From Nocardia suismassiliense (GTDB lineage: Bacteria; Actinomycetota; Actinomycetes; Mycobacteriales; Mycobacteriaceae): 52,395 nt of DNA. Of the stretch, positions 8,740 through 17,119 are shown in pieces; the stretch's first letter is position 1; the number at the start of each line of letters is the position of its first letter. Position numbers and translations under genes: made by a program. The notes under the pieces were generated by a model. The model was not told the origin of the DNA. It did not search any database and saw only the letters and a program-made list of their open reading frames with translations. The stretch lies in the NCBI RefSeq assembly GCF_900269665.1, contig NZ_LT985361.1, positions 3,202,274-3,254,668 of the forward strand, in the 5' to 3' direction.

Positions 8740-9917
8740 GCGCAGCATTTCTCTACGACGGCGTGCGAACTCCTTTCGGCCGCTACGGTGGTGCGCTCGC
8801 GGGCACCCGTCCCGACGACCTCGCCGCGCACGTCCTGCGTACGCTGGCCGAGCGCACCGATTTGGACCCGGCGACGGTGGACGACGTGCTGTTCGGTGCC
8901 GCCAACCAGGCGGGTGAGGACAACCGGAACGTCGCGCGGATGGCCGCCCTGCTCGCGGGCTGGCCGACCTCGGTACCCGGCGCCACCGTGAACCGTTTGT
9001 GCGGCTCGAGTTTGGACGCGGTTCTGCACGCCTCCCGCATGATCGAGACCGGTGACGCCTCGGTTCTCGTGGCCGGCGGAGTCGAGTCGATGAGCCGCGC
9101 ACCGTGGGTGATGACCAAGCCGCCCAAGGGCTTTCCTGCTGGCGATGCCACGCTGCATTCGACGACACTGGGCTGGCGGCTGGTCAATCCGGCGATGCCC
9201 GCGCGGTGGACGGTATCGCTGGGCGAGGGCACCGAACTGCTCGCCGACCTCTTCGGCATCGATCGCATGGCACAGGACGAATTCGCCACGCGCAGCCACC
9301 AACTCGCTGCGCAGGCCTGGAAGAACGGGTTCTACGACGATCACGTCGCGGCCGTGCCGGACATCGACCTCACCCGGGACGAACCGGTGCGCCCGGACAC
9401 CACGGTGGCCACCCTGGCGCGCCTGCGTCCATCGTTCCGCACGAACGGGACGGTGACCGCGGGCAATGCCTCACCGCTGAGCGACGGCGCCTGCGCCCTG
9501 CTGCTCGGTGACGAGACGCTCGCCGATCGGATCGGTAGCGCGCCACTGGCCCGCATCGCCGGTCGCGGCGCGGCAGGCGTCGACCCGGACGCGTTCGGCA
9601 TCGGTCCGGTAGAGGCCGCGCGAATTGCGCTGCGGCGGGCCGGGATCGGCTGGGGCGACGTGGGGGTGGTGGAACTGAACGAGGCGTTCGCCGCGCAGTC
9701 CCTCGCCTGTCTGGCCGGGTGGCCGGAGCTGGATCCGGCGATCGTCAATGTGAACGGTGGCGCGATCGCGCTCGGGCACCCGCTCGGTGCGTCCGGCGCC
9801 AGGATCGTCAACCAGCTCGCCCGCGAAATGCGGCGTCGTGGCAGCCGGTGGGGACTGGCCGCACTGTGCATCGGTGTCGGCCAAGGTCTCGCCGTCGTGC
9901 TGGAGGCAACGTCATGA
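8736..9917 (+). CDS. pcaF: 3-oxoadipyl-CoA thiolase
   Basis: A 393-residue type II thiolase that splits 3-oxoadipyl-CoA with CoA into succinyl-CoA and acetyl-CoA, the last pathway step. The nucleophilic Cys is in NRLCGSSLDAV near residue 88, the catalytic His in GGAIALGHPLGASG, and the second Cys in CIGVGQG near the C-terminus. All three catalytic elements are intact. Overlaps on both sides place it firmly in the operon. Thiolases are hard to tell apart by sequence; the specific name rests on context. Confidence 0.9.
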   Translation: MSAAFLYDGVRTPFGRYGGALAGTRPDDLAAHVLRTLAERTDLDPATVDDVLFGAANQAGEDNRNVARMAALLAGWPTSVPGATVNRLCGSSLDAVLHASRMIETGDASVLVAGGVESMSRAPWVMTKPPKGFPAGDATLHSTTLGWRLVNPAMPARWTVSLGEGTELLADLFGIDRMAQDEFATRSHQLAAQAWKNGFYDDHVAAVPDIDLTRDEPVRPDTTVATLARLRPSFRTNGTVTAGNASPLSDGACALLLGDETLADRIGSAPLARIAGRGAAGVDPDAFGIGPVEAARIALRRAGIGWGDVGVVELNEAFAAQSLACLAGWPELDPAIVNVNGGAIALGHPLGASGARIVNQLAREMRRRGSRWGLAALCIGVGQGLAVVLEATS

Positions 9918-10645
9918 AGACACAACCAGTGCACCCCGCAGGTTTCCGTCGCGATCCCGACGATATCCACCCGCCGCTGGACTTTCCCGGCTACACCTCC
10001 ACGGTGCTGCGGCATCCGCGGGAATCGCTGATCCTGTTGCCGCAGCGGCTCACCGAGCTCACCGGCCCGGTGTTCGGCTCGGAGCGGTTGGGCCCCAACG
10101 ATAGTGATCTGACCGCTCAGCATGCGGGCGAGCCGATCGGTCAGCGCATCATCGTGCACGGACGACTGCTCGACGGCGACGGCAAGCCCATCCCGCACTC
10201 GCTGGTGGAGATCTGGCAGGCCAACGCGGGCGGGCGCTACCGGCACGACCGCGACCGCTGGAACTGCGCGCTGGACCCCAACTTCGACGGTGCCGGGCGC
10301 ACCTTTACCGATGGTGCCGGGCGCTACGAGTTCACCACGATCAAGCCCGGCGCCTACCCGTGGCGCAATCACCACAACGCGTGGCGGCCCGCGCACATCC
10401 ACTTCTCGCTGTTCGGGCAGGCTTTCACGCAGCGGCTGGTGACGCAGATGTACTTCCCGGACGATCCGCTGTTCTTCCAGGATCCGGTCTTCAACTCGGT
10501 TCCCGAACATGCCCGTGAATTGCTGATCAGCCGTTTCGATTACGCGCGTAGCGAGCCGGAGCGGGCGCTGGCCTTCGAGTTCGACATCGTCCTGCGCGGA
10601 CGCAACGCGACACCGTTCGAACACGAGGAGGACGACGATGACTAG
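9914..10645 (+). CDS. pcaH: Protocatechuate 3,4-dioxygenase, beta subunit
   Basis: A 243-residue intradiol dioxygenase subunit carrying the non-heme Fe(III). All four iron ligands known from the Pseudomonas enzyme are visible in order: Tyr in GGRYRH, Tyr in GAYPW, and the two His in RPAHIHFS. With PcaG it opens the protocatechuate ring to 3-carboxy-cis,cis-muconate. The ATG overlaps the pcaF stop, and the acidic C-terminal tail overlaps the pcaG start by 8 bases. Confidence 0.95.
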   Translation: MKTQPVHPAGFRRDPDDIHPPLDFPGYTSTVLRHPRESLILLPQRLTELTGPVFGSERLGPNDSDLTAQHAGEPIGQRIIVHGRLLDGDGKPIPHSLVEIWQANAGGRYRHDRDRWNCALDPNFDGAGRTFTDGAGRYEFTTIKPGAYPWRNHHNAWRPAHIHFSLFGQAFTQRLVTQMYFPDDPLFFQDPVFNSVPEHARELLISRFDYARSEPERALAFEFDIVLRGRNATPFEHEEDDDD

Positions 10646-11174
10646 CTTGCGCAGCACTCCGTCCCAGACCGTCGGGCCTTATCTGCACATCGGCTTGATT
10701 CGCGATGAGTGCGAGCTCGCCGTGCCGCTGGGAACTGCTGGCGCGGTGTGGATCACGGGCCGGGTGTTCGACGGAGCGGGCACGGCCATCGATGACGCCA
10801 TGGTCGAGACCTGGCAGGTCGACGCACCAGGATCGGCCGACGACGCGAACAGCGACCGAACAGGCTTCGCGCGCAGCGACACTCGGCGCGGGCAGTTCGC
10901 CCTCTACACAGTTGTTCCCGGCCCGGTGTGCGACGGTGCCGGGGGTCAACAGGCGCCGCACCTCGATATGTCGGTGTTCGCCCGCGGGCTACTGCATCGG
11001 CTGGTCACCCGGGTCTACTTTCCGGAACATGCCGACCGTCATCGGACCGACCCGGTGCTGACCACGGTGCCACCGGAGCGTCGCGACACGCTGATCGCTG
11101 TGCGTGACGGTGACGGATACGTGTTCGACGTACACCTCCAAGGCGCGGGCGAAACGGTGTTTTTCGATGTCTGA
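10638..11174 (+). CDS. pcaG: Protocatechuate 3,4-dioxygenase, alpha subunit
   Basis: A 178-residue alpha chain, a normal length for PcaG. It opens with TPSQTVGPYLHIGL, the typical alpha-subunit start, and lacks the full set of iron ligands, as expected for the structural and substrate-binding chain. The conserved RVYFPE segment near residue 130 matches the family. It assembles with PcaH and overlaps pcaH and pcaB by 8 bases each. Confidence 0.94.
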   Translation: MTSLRSTPSQTVGPYLHIGLIRDECELAVPLGTAGAVWITGRVFDGAGTAIDDAMVETWQVDAPGSADDANSDRTGFARSDTRRGQFALYTVVPGPVCDGAGGQQAPHLDMSVFARGLLHRLVTRVYFPEHADRHRTDPVLTTVPPERRDTLIAVRDGDGYVFDVHLQGAGETVFFDV

Positions 11175-12519
11175 GGGGCTGTTCGACGGCGTGCTCGCGG
11201 CGGGACCCGTCGCCGAGTTGATCGCTGATCGAGCGGGGGGGCAGGCGATGCTCGACTTCGAGGCGGCACTCGCACTGGCCTCGGCCGCGGTGGGCGAGAT
11301 TCCGGCCGAGGCTGCGGCTGCCATCGAAAGGTGCTGCCAGGCAGAGCAGTACGACATCGCTGAGCTCGGCGCGGCGGCGGTGGGCATCGGCAATCCCGCG
11401 GGCCCGCTGGTACGCGCACTGACGGCGCGGGTTGTCCCTGAGGCCGCTGCCTATGTGCATCTGGGGGCGACGAGTCAGGACGTCTTCGATACCGCCGCCA
11501 TGCTGGTGACCGCGCGGGCACTGACCGCGTTGCGCGCCGATCTGCACGCCTGCGCGGACCGGCTCGCGCACCTTGCCGAGGAACACTCGGGCACGGTGCT
11601 CGCTGGGCGCAGTCTGTTGCAGCAGGCTCCGCCGGTCACCTTCGGGCTCACCGCGGCCGGCTGGCTCGGCGGCGTGGTCGCGGCGCTGGACCGCATCGAT
11701 GTTCTTCTCCAGGACCGTCTTGCGGTCCAATTCGGCGGCGCTGTAGGCACTTTGGCGGCATTACGAGGTAACGGCGTTCCGGTGTTGAGCGAGCTGGCGC
11801 ATCGCCTCGGACTCGCCGAGCCGGTGCTGCCGTGGCACACCGAGCGCAGCCGGATCGCCGAGATCGCCGGAGTGCTCGGTCAGACGAGCGGCGCGGCTGC
11901 GAAGATCGCCCGCGATATCACCCTGTTGGCGCAGACCGAGATCGCCGAGGTGGCCGAACACGGGCCGCCGGGCAGTGGTGGCTCATCGACGATGCCGCAC
12001 AAACGGAATCCGGTCGCCGCAGTGCTCGCTGCCGGTTCGGCGGCGCAAGCTCCGGGGCTGGTCGCCACGCTGCTGGCTGCCGCCGCGCACGAACACCAGC
12101 GGGCCGCCGGATCGTGGCATGCCGAGTGGCGCCCGCTGACCGAACTGCTGCGCAGCACCGGGTCCGCGGTGCACTGGCTTCGGGTCTGCCTGGACCGCCT
12201 CCAGGTCGATGCGCAGCGTATGCGTGCCGACCTCGACAGCACCGGTGGCCAGCTGCTGGCCGAGCACGTCGCGATCGAGTTGGTGTCGGCCTCGCACGGT
12301 GCGGTAGGCAGGCAAGAGGCGGGCGACCTCGTCGCGGAATGTTGCCGTCAGGCCGAGGCTACGGCGACGGATCTCGCCGACGTACTTGCGTCCAACCCAG
12401 CTACCGCAAAGTTTCTGAGCCGCAACAGAATCGGTGAACTACTCGAGCCGGCCGGCTATCTGGGTTCCACGGAGGAATTCATCCGCCGTGCACTCCGTGA
12501 CCGGCAGTCGCGCCTATGA
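11167..12519 (+). CDS. pcaB: 3-carboxy-cis,cis-muconate cycloisomerase
   Basis: A 450-residue member of the fumarase/aspartase superfamily. The signature loop GSSTMPHKRNP is intact near residue 277, and the first conserved region is HLGATSQDV. It lactonises carboxymuconate to 4-carboxymuconolactone, the substrate of PcaC. The ATG at 11167 overlaps the pcaG stop; its TGA overlaps an ATG at 12516. Length and motifs match actinobacterial PcaB. Confidence 0.93.
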   Translation: MSEGLFDGVLAAGPVAELIADRAGGQAMLDFEAALALASAAVGEIPAEAAAAIERCCQAEQYDIAELGAAAVGIGNPAGPLVRALTARVVPEAAAYVHLGATSQDVFDTAAMLVTARALTALRADLHACADRLAHLAEEHSGTVLAGRSLLQQAPPVTFGLTAAGWLGGVVAALDRIDVLLQDRLAVQFGGAVGTLAALRGNGVPVLSELAHRLGLAEPVLPWHTERSRIAEIAGVLGQTSGAAAKIARDITLLAQTEIAEVAEHGPPGSGGSSTMPHKRNPVAAVLAAGSAAQAPGLVATLLAAAAHEHQRAAGSWHAEWRPLTELLRSTGSAVHWLRVCLDRLQVDAQRMRADLDSTGGQLLAEHVAIELVSASHGAVGRQEAGDLVAECCRQAEATATDLADVLASNPATAKFLSRNRIGELLEPAGYLGSTEEFIRRALRDRQSRL

Positions 12520-12530
12520 ACAGGAGAGTG

Positions 12531-13307
12531 ATGACTGCGGTCGATGTCCACCATGTCGTAGAGGGGTCTCCAACCGGTCCGCCTGTGCTGTTGAGTGGTT
12601 CGCTCGGCAGCGATCTGCGGATGTGGGAATCCCAGGTCGCCGCGCTGACGGCGGCCGGGTATCGGGTCGTGCGCTACGACCAGCGCGGGCACGGTCGTTC
12701 CCCGGTGCCACCCGGCCCGTACTCGCTGTCCGATCTCGGTGCCGACGCGCTCGCACTGCTGGACCGGCTGCACATTCGCCGGGCGCATTTCGTCGGCCTG
12801 TCGCTCGGCGGCATGGTCGGCATGTGGCTCGGCCAGCACGCACCACACCGGCTGCACTCGTTGACGCTGTGCTGCACCTCGGCCGAGCTCGGACCGCCCA
12901 GCGGCTGGGCCGACCGTGCCGCGACCGTCCGAGCCGGGGGCACCGGCGCGGTGGCGGAGGCGGCCGTGCAGCGCTGGTTCACCCCGCAGTGGCGGGCTGC
13001 TCACCCGGAACGGGCCCGCGACTTTCAAGACATGATCGCGAGCACTCCCGCCGAAGGCTACGCCGCATGTTGCGCGGCGATCGAGACGATGGACCTCACC
13101 GGACGTTTGCCCAGGATCAGCGCACCGACACTGGTCGTCGCGGGCGCGGACGATCCTGCGACGCCACCGGCGCACGCACAGCGGATAGTCGATGCGGTGC
13201 CGTTGGCTCGGCTCGAAATCATCGGTCCGGCAGCACATCTGGCCAATGTCGAACAGCCCGGCCTCGTCAATGACCTGATCCTCGGACAGCTGAAGGAGAA
13301 TTCGTGA
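12531..13307 (+). CDS. pcaD: 3-oxoadipate enol-lactonase
   Basis: An alpha/beta hydrolase of about 258 residues that opens 3-oxoadipate enol-lactone to 3-oxoadipate. The nucleophile elbow is GLSLGG, the acid lies in the VVAGADDPATPP segment, and the base is the His in IGPAAHLANVE. Two starts are possible: ATG 12516, which overlaps the pcaB stop, or ATG 12531 with AGGAG at 12522-12526; I prefer 12531. The gene is separate from pcaC, whereas Streptomyces and Rhodococcus often carry the fused pcaL. It overlaps pcaC by 4 bases (GTGA). Confidence 0.9.
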   Translation: MTAVDVHHVVEGSPTGPPVLLSGSLGSDLRMWESQVAALTAAGYRVVRYDQRGHGRSPVPPGPYSLSDLGADALALLDRLHIRRAHFVGLSLGGMVGMWLGQHAPHRLHSLTLCCTSAELGPPSGWADRAATVRAGGTGAVAEAAVQRWFTPQWRAAHPERARDFQDMIASTPAEGYAACCAAIETMDLTGRLPRISAPTLVVAGADDPATPPAHAQRIVDAVPLARLEIIGPAAHLANVEQPGLVNDLILGQLKENS

Positions 13308-13693
13308 ATGAGCGCGCGCAACTAGGTTCGCAGGTGCGGCGCGAGGTGCTCGGCGACGCACACGTCGACCGTGCCGAAGCGGGCACCACCGAATTCACCC
13401 GCCCCTTCCAGGAATACATCACCGAGGCGGTGTGGGGATCGCTCTGGACCCGCCCCGGCCTGGATCGCCGTACCCGAAGTTGCATAACCCTGGCGATACT
13501 CACGGCCCTGGGCAGGCACGAGGAGATAGCGATGCACGTGCGCGCCGCCCTCGGCAACGGCGTCACCGCCGCCGAGATCGCCGAAGTCCTGTTGCATACC
13601 GGTGCTTACGCGGGAGTTCCCGCCGCGAACGCCGCGTTCGCCATCGGTCAGCAGGTGCTGGACGAACTCGACGGTCCGGCCCGTGCCGATTGA
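13304..13693 (+). CDS. pcaC: 4-carboxymuconolactone decarboxylase
   Basis: A 129-residue stand-alone CMD-family enzyme that decarboxylates 4-carboxymuconolactone to 3-oxoadipate enol-lactone. The conserved core TRSCITLAIL, LGRHEEIAMHVRAALGNG and EVLLHTGAYAGVPAAN is complete. The GTG start overlaps the pcaD stop. It is the last gene of the operon; the convergent terD gene ends 6 bases further on, so any terminator must lie inside coding sequence. Confidence 0.93.
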   Translation: MNERAQLGSQVRREVLGDAHVDRAEAGTTEFTRPFQEYITEAVWGSLWTRPGLDRRTRSCITLAILTALGRHEEIAMHVRAALGNGVTAAEIAEVLLHTGAYAGVPAANAAFAIGQQVLDELDGPARAD

Positions 13694-13699
13694 ATCCTG

Positions 13700-14251
13700 T
13701 TACAACACCGAGGTTCTCAGCTGAGACACCGCCTCGGCAGGGTGCCGAGCCGAGATGCCTTCGCCGATCGCGTCGAATTGCCAAGCGTTGCCGGATCGGG
13801 TCAGCTTGCCGAGGATCAGGCCGGTGTACGACCCGGCGCTGCTCAGGTCGTAGCGGGCGATTTCGACATCGGAGACCCCATCGACGATGCGGCAGAACGC
13901 ATTCTCGATCTGATCGAAACTCTGTCCCGTGTAGCAGGTCACCAGGAACAACACTCCGGTGACCTCCGGTGCCATCCGGGTCAGGTCGACGGTGATGATC
14001 TCGTTGTCGCCGTTGCCTTCTCCGGTGGTGCTGTCGCCGAGATGGCGCACCGAACCGTCCCTGGACATGAGCTGCTCGTGGTAGACGACGTCCACGATGT
14101 TGTTCTCGGCGTAAAGCAATGCCGAAGCGTTCAGATCGATCTCTTTGGCTCCGCCCGCGAGCCAGCGGCTCTGCGGAACCGGATCCCAGCCGAGAGCCAT
14201 GCTGACGTAGTCGAGTCCGCCCCTGTTGTCATCCCTGAGTGTCACGAACAT
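13700..14251 (-). CDS. TerD-family calcium-binding stress protein
   Basis: A 183-residue TerD-domain protein. The ATG at 14251 (protein starting MFVTLRDD) has GGGAG about 9 bases upstream and fits the family; a longer frame reaching 14329 adds an Arg-rich stretch and is unlikely. Landmarks are EIDLNASALLY, the acidic Gly-rich loop DSTTGEGNGDNE used for Ca2+ binding, and the YTGQSFDQIENA segment. TerD proteins are cytoplasmic or membrane-associated and linked to tellurite and general stress resistance; the exact role is unknown. It stands alone, convergent with the pca operon. Confidence 0.88.
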   Translation of the reverse strand: MFVTLRDDNRGGLDYVSMALGWDPVPQSRWLAGGAKEIDLNASALLYAENNIVDVVYHEQLMSRDGSVRHLGDSTTGEGNGDNEIITVDLTRMAPEVTGVLFLVTCYTGQSFDQIENAFCRIVDGVSDVEIARYDLSSAGSYTGLILGKLTRSGNAWQFDAIGEGISARHPAEAVSQLRTSVL

Positions 14252-14379
14252 GGTGCGAATCTCCCGTGGTCGAACGGCCCGACTCGCCGCTCTGCGAACC
14301 GGGTTTGCCGACCAGACTTCCCGGCGCACCTACCTGTAAAGATGCCGTAAAAATACGCGTAAGGCAAGTCGCCCCGGTC

Positions 14380-15834
14380 TCAAGGCAAGGCAATATATTT
14401 GGTTTCGAGGTACTCCTCGATGCCCTCGGCGCCCGCTTCGCGGCCCAATCCGGACTCCTTGACGCCGCCGAAAGGCGCTGCCACGTCGGAGATAATGCCG
14501 CGGTTCACCCCGACCATGCCGGATTCGAGTGCCTCGGCAACGCGCAGTGCGCGGTCCAGGTCAGTGGTGTAAATGTATGCGGCGAGGCCGAATTCGGTGT
14601 CGTCTGCGGCGATGATCCCCTCCGCCTCGCCGTCGAAACCGGTGATCGCCGCCACCGGACCGAACACCTCCTCGCGCAGGATGCGTGCCTCGGCAGGCAC
14701 TTCCGTCAACACGGTCGGCTCGAAGAAGTAGCCTTCGCCCGCGATGGGCGCACCGCCGGTGGCGACCACCGCTCCCTTTTCTGTTGCATCCTGGACCAAT
14801 TCGGTGACGATGCCACGCTGCTTCTCGCTGATCAGTGGACCGACCTGCACTCCGTCGAGATGGCCGGGACCGACTTTCAGCGCGCGCATACGCTCGGTCA
14901 ACTTGGCGGTGAACTCCGCCCGGACCGCGTTGTCGATGTGGAAGCGGTTCGCCGCGGTACAGGCCTCGCCGGTGTTGCGCATCTTGGCGGCCATCGCGCC
15001 GTCGACCGCGGCATCGATATCGGCATCGGCGAAGACGACGAAGGGAGCGTTGCCGCCGAGCTCCATCGAGGCGCGCAGGACCCGGGTAGCCGACTGGGCC
15101 AGCAGGATTTTGCCGACACCGGTCGAACCTGTGAAGGTCACCTTGCGCAGCCGATCGTCGGCGAACAGCGGGTCGGTGAGTGGTGCCGCATCCGCGGTCG
15201 GCAGGATCGACAGCACGCCGGGTGGCAGTCCGGCGTCGGCGAAGACCTGCCCGAGCAGCAGCATGGTCAGCGGCGTCTCCGCTGCGGGCTTGACCACCAT
15301 CGTGCAGCCTGCCGCCAGCGCGGGGGCGATCTTGCGGGTGCCCATGGCGAGCGGGAAGTTCCACGGGGTGATGGCCAAGGTCGGGCCGACGGGTTGCTTT
15401 GTGACCAGGATGCGGCCGTTGCCGGACGGCGAATGGGTGTAGCGGCCGTGCACGCGGACCGCCTCCTCGGCGAACCAGCGCAGGAACCCCGCGCCGTAGT
15501 CGACCTCGCCCTGGCTTTCCGCCAGCGGCTTGCCCATCTCCAGGGTCATCAGCATGGCGAAATCGTCACTTCGCGCGATGACCAGTTCCCATGCGCGGCG
15601 CAAGATTTCGGACCGGACCCGGGACGGTGTGGCAGCCCACCCGCTTTGCGCCGCAGCCGCGGCGTCGAGGGCTCGCGCACCATCGGCGGCGGCCGCGTCG
15701 GCGACCTCGATCAGGACCTCGCCGGTCGCCGGATTGTGCACGGGGAAGGTGCTTCCCGTCAGCGCCGGTGTCTGCTCGCCGCCGATCCACAGTTCGGTGG
15801 GGAGGGCAGCGAGCAGTTCGGCTACTTCACGCAT
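14380..15834 (-). CDS. Succinate-semialdehyde-type dehydrogenase
   Basis: A 484-residue NAD(P)-dependent aldehyde dehydrogenase closest in feel to GabD. Catalytic Cys292 lies in GEACTAANR, the general base Glu in MELGGNAPFVVF, and the cofactor-binding segment is FTGSTGVGK. ATG 15834 is chosen over the upstream frame because it starts a normal ALDH N-terminus; it overlaps the aminotransferase stop by 8 bases. It is the last gene of the ThDP-ALAS-MFS-aminotransferase operon and would oxidise a C4 or C5 oxo-acid semialdehyde made by the aminotransferase or the ThDP enzyme. Succinic semialdehyde is the best guess; 4,5-dioxovalerate is an alternative. Confidence 0.85.
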   Translation of the reverse strand: MREVAELLAALPTELWIGGEQTPALTGSTFPVHNPATGEVLIEVADAAAADGARALDAAAAAQSGWAATPSRVRSEILRRAWELVIARSDDFAMLMTLEMGKPLAESQGEVDYGAGFLRWFAEEAVRVHGRYTHSPSGNGRILVTKQPVGPTLAITPWNFPLAMGTRKIAPALAAGCTMVVKPAAETPLTMLLLGQVFADAGLPPGVLSILPTADAAPLTDPLFADDRLRKVTFTGSTGVGKILLAQSATRVLRASMELGGNAPFVVFADADIDAAVDGAMAAKMRNTGEACTAANRFHIDNAVRAEFTAKLTERMRALKVGPGHLDGVQVGPLISEKQRGIVTELVQDATEKGAVVATGGAPIAGEGYFFEPTVLTEVPAEARILREEVFGPVAAITGFDGEAEGIIAADDTEFGLAAYIYTTDLDRALRVAEALESGMVGVNRGIISDVAAPFGGVKESGLGREAGAEGIEEYLETKYIALP

Positions 15835-17119
15835 CGCCCGCTCGACTTCCGGAGACCGCCGACAGCGTCTTGTCCAGGCGGTCGGCCAACTCATCGATGA
15901 GCTCGGGGGTGCTGTTCAGCGGCGGCGCCACGAGCACCGAATTGGTGGCCTCGCCGATGCCTGCCGCACAGAGGACAAGCCCGTTTTCCTTCGCAGCGGC
16001 GATGATTCGCTTGTTCGTGTCGGCAGGCTGTCCCGCCTGGATATGCAGCGCCTGCATCAGCCCGATGCCCGACTGATCCGACAGCAGCGCCGGATACCGA
16101 TCGCACAGGGTGGTCAGCGCCGCCGCGAGCAGTTCACCTACCCGCGCGGCGTTGCTCAGCAGCGCTTCGTCCTCGATGACGCTCAGCACCGCATTGGCGG
16201 CGGCACACGCCAGCGGGTTCGCGGACATGGTGTGCCCCAGCGCGATCGGGCCGAGCGGCTCCGCGATCGCCGCGGTGATCGTCTCGGAGATCAGGGTGAC
16301 CGCCAGGCTGGTGTAGCCGCCCGTGACCCCCTTCCCCGACGTCAAAATGTCAGGAGCGACGCTGGAATGGTCGCAGGCCCACCACTTTCCGGTGCGCCCG
16401 AAGCCGGACATCACCTCGTCGGCAATGAGGACGATCCCGTTGTTCTTCGTCTCCCGGCGCAGCCACTGCATGGTATGGACGTCGATGGGCGCGGCACCCG
16501 AGGACGCACCGCCGAGCGGTTCGATGACGATGGCGGCGACCTTGGACGGTCCGACGCCGAGCAGGGCTTGGGCCCATTCCTCGTGGGTGGCGCGCCGCCG
16601 ACCGGGCTTGGGGCGCACCAGGACTCGGTTCCCGTTCGGCTGCCCCAACAGCGGTTCCACCGACGGGTCACGTTTGTTGGGACTGCCGGTGATGGACAGC
16701 GCCGCCGCGGTCATGCCGTGGTAGCTGGGCTCCTCGGACAGGATGACGGTGCGCTGCGCTGCACCACGCCGGTGCTGGTAGGCGAACGCGAGCCGCAGCG
16801 CGCATTCGTTGGCCTCGGAGCCGGAGTTGCTGTACTCGACGGCGGCGGTCTCGGCGGGCGCGATCGAGAGCAGGCGTTCGGTGAGTCGCCGCGCGGGATC
16901 ATTGCGGAACTGGGTGCGGTGCACGAAGGTCAGTTGCCCGAGCTGGTCCTCGATGGCCTGCAGCACGGTCGGATGCGAATGTCCGACATTCACATTGAGC
17001 ACGCCGGACGAGCCGTCGAGATAGTCGTTTCCGTCGGCGTCGTAGATGTAGGGACCCTGCGCCCACGCGGCGACGGGCAGGGCGGTTCGGTTCGGCACGG
17101 TGGTCGATGCGGGAATCAT
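15827..17119 (-). CDS. Class III PLP aminotransferase, GABA-transaminase-like
   Basis: A 430-residue class III (omega) aminotransferase. The PLP Lys is Lys263 in TSGKGVTGG, the pyrimidine-ring Asp lies in IADEVMSGFGRTG, and GSEANECALRLA is the conserved cofactor region. Possible donors are GABA, 5-aminolevulinate or another omega-amino acid, giving an aldehyde for the dehydrogenase encoded next. The ATG at 17119 overlaps the MFS stop (ATGA); the same frame runs upstream through the MFS gene but without coding logic. Pairing with ALAS in one operon makes 5-aminolevulinate a candidate substrate, which is inference. Confidence 0.86.
   Translation of the reverse strand: MIPASTTVPNRTALPVAAWAQGPYIYDADGNDYLDGSSGVLNVNVGHSHPTVLQAIEDQLGQLTFVHRTQFRNDPARRLTERLLSIAPAETAAVEYSNSGSEANECALRLAFAYQHRRGAAQRTVILSEEPSYHGMTAAALSITGSPNKRDPSVEPLLGQPNGNRVLVRPKPGRRRATHEEWAQALLGVGPSKVAAIVIEPLGGASSGAAPIDVHTMQWLRRETKNNGIVLIADEVMSGFGRTGKWWACDHSSVAPDILTSGKGVTGGYTSLAVTLISETITAAIAEPLGPIALGHTMSANPLACAAANAVLSVIEDEALLSNAARVGELLAAALTTLCDRYPALLSDQSGIGLMQALHIQAGQPADTNKRIIAAAKENGLVLCAAGIGEATNSVLVAPPLNSTPELIDELADRLDKTLSAVSGSRAGDA

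Noticed and set aside
13694..13745. Rho-independent terminator between pcaC and terD
   Set aside because: CCGAGG and CCTCGG can pair within the terD end, but there is no U-tract and the spacer is long, so it is not convincing.
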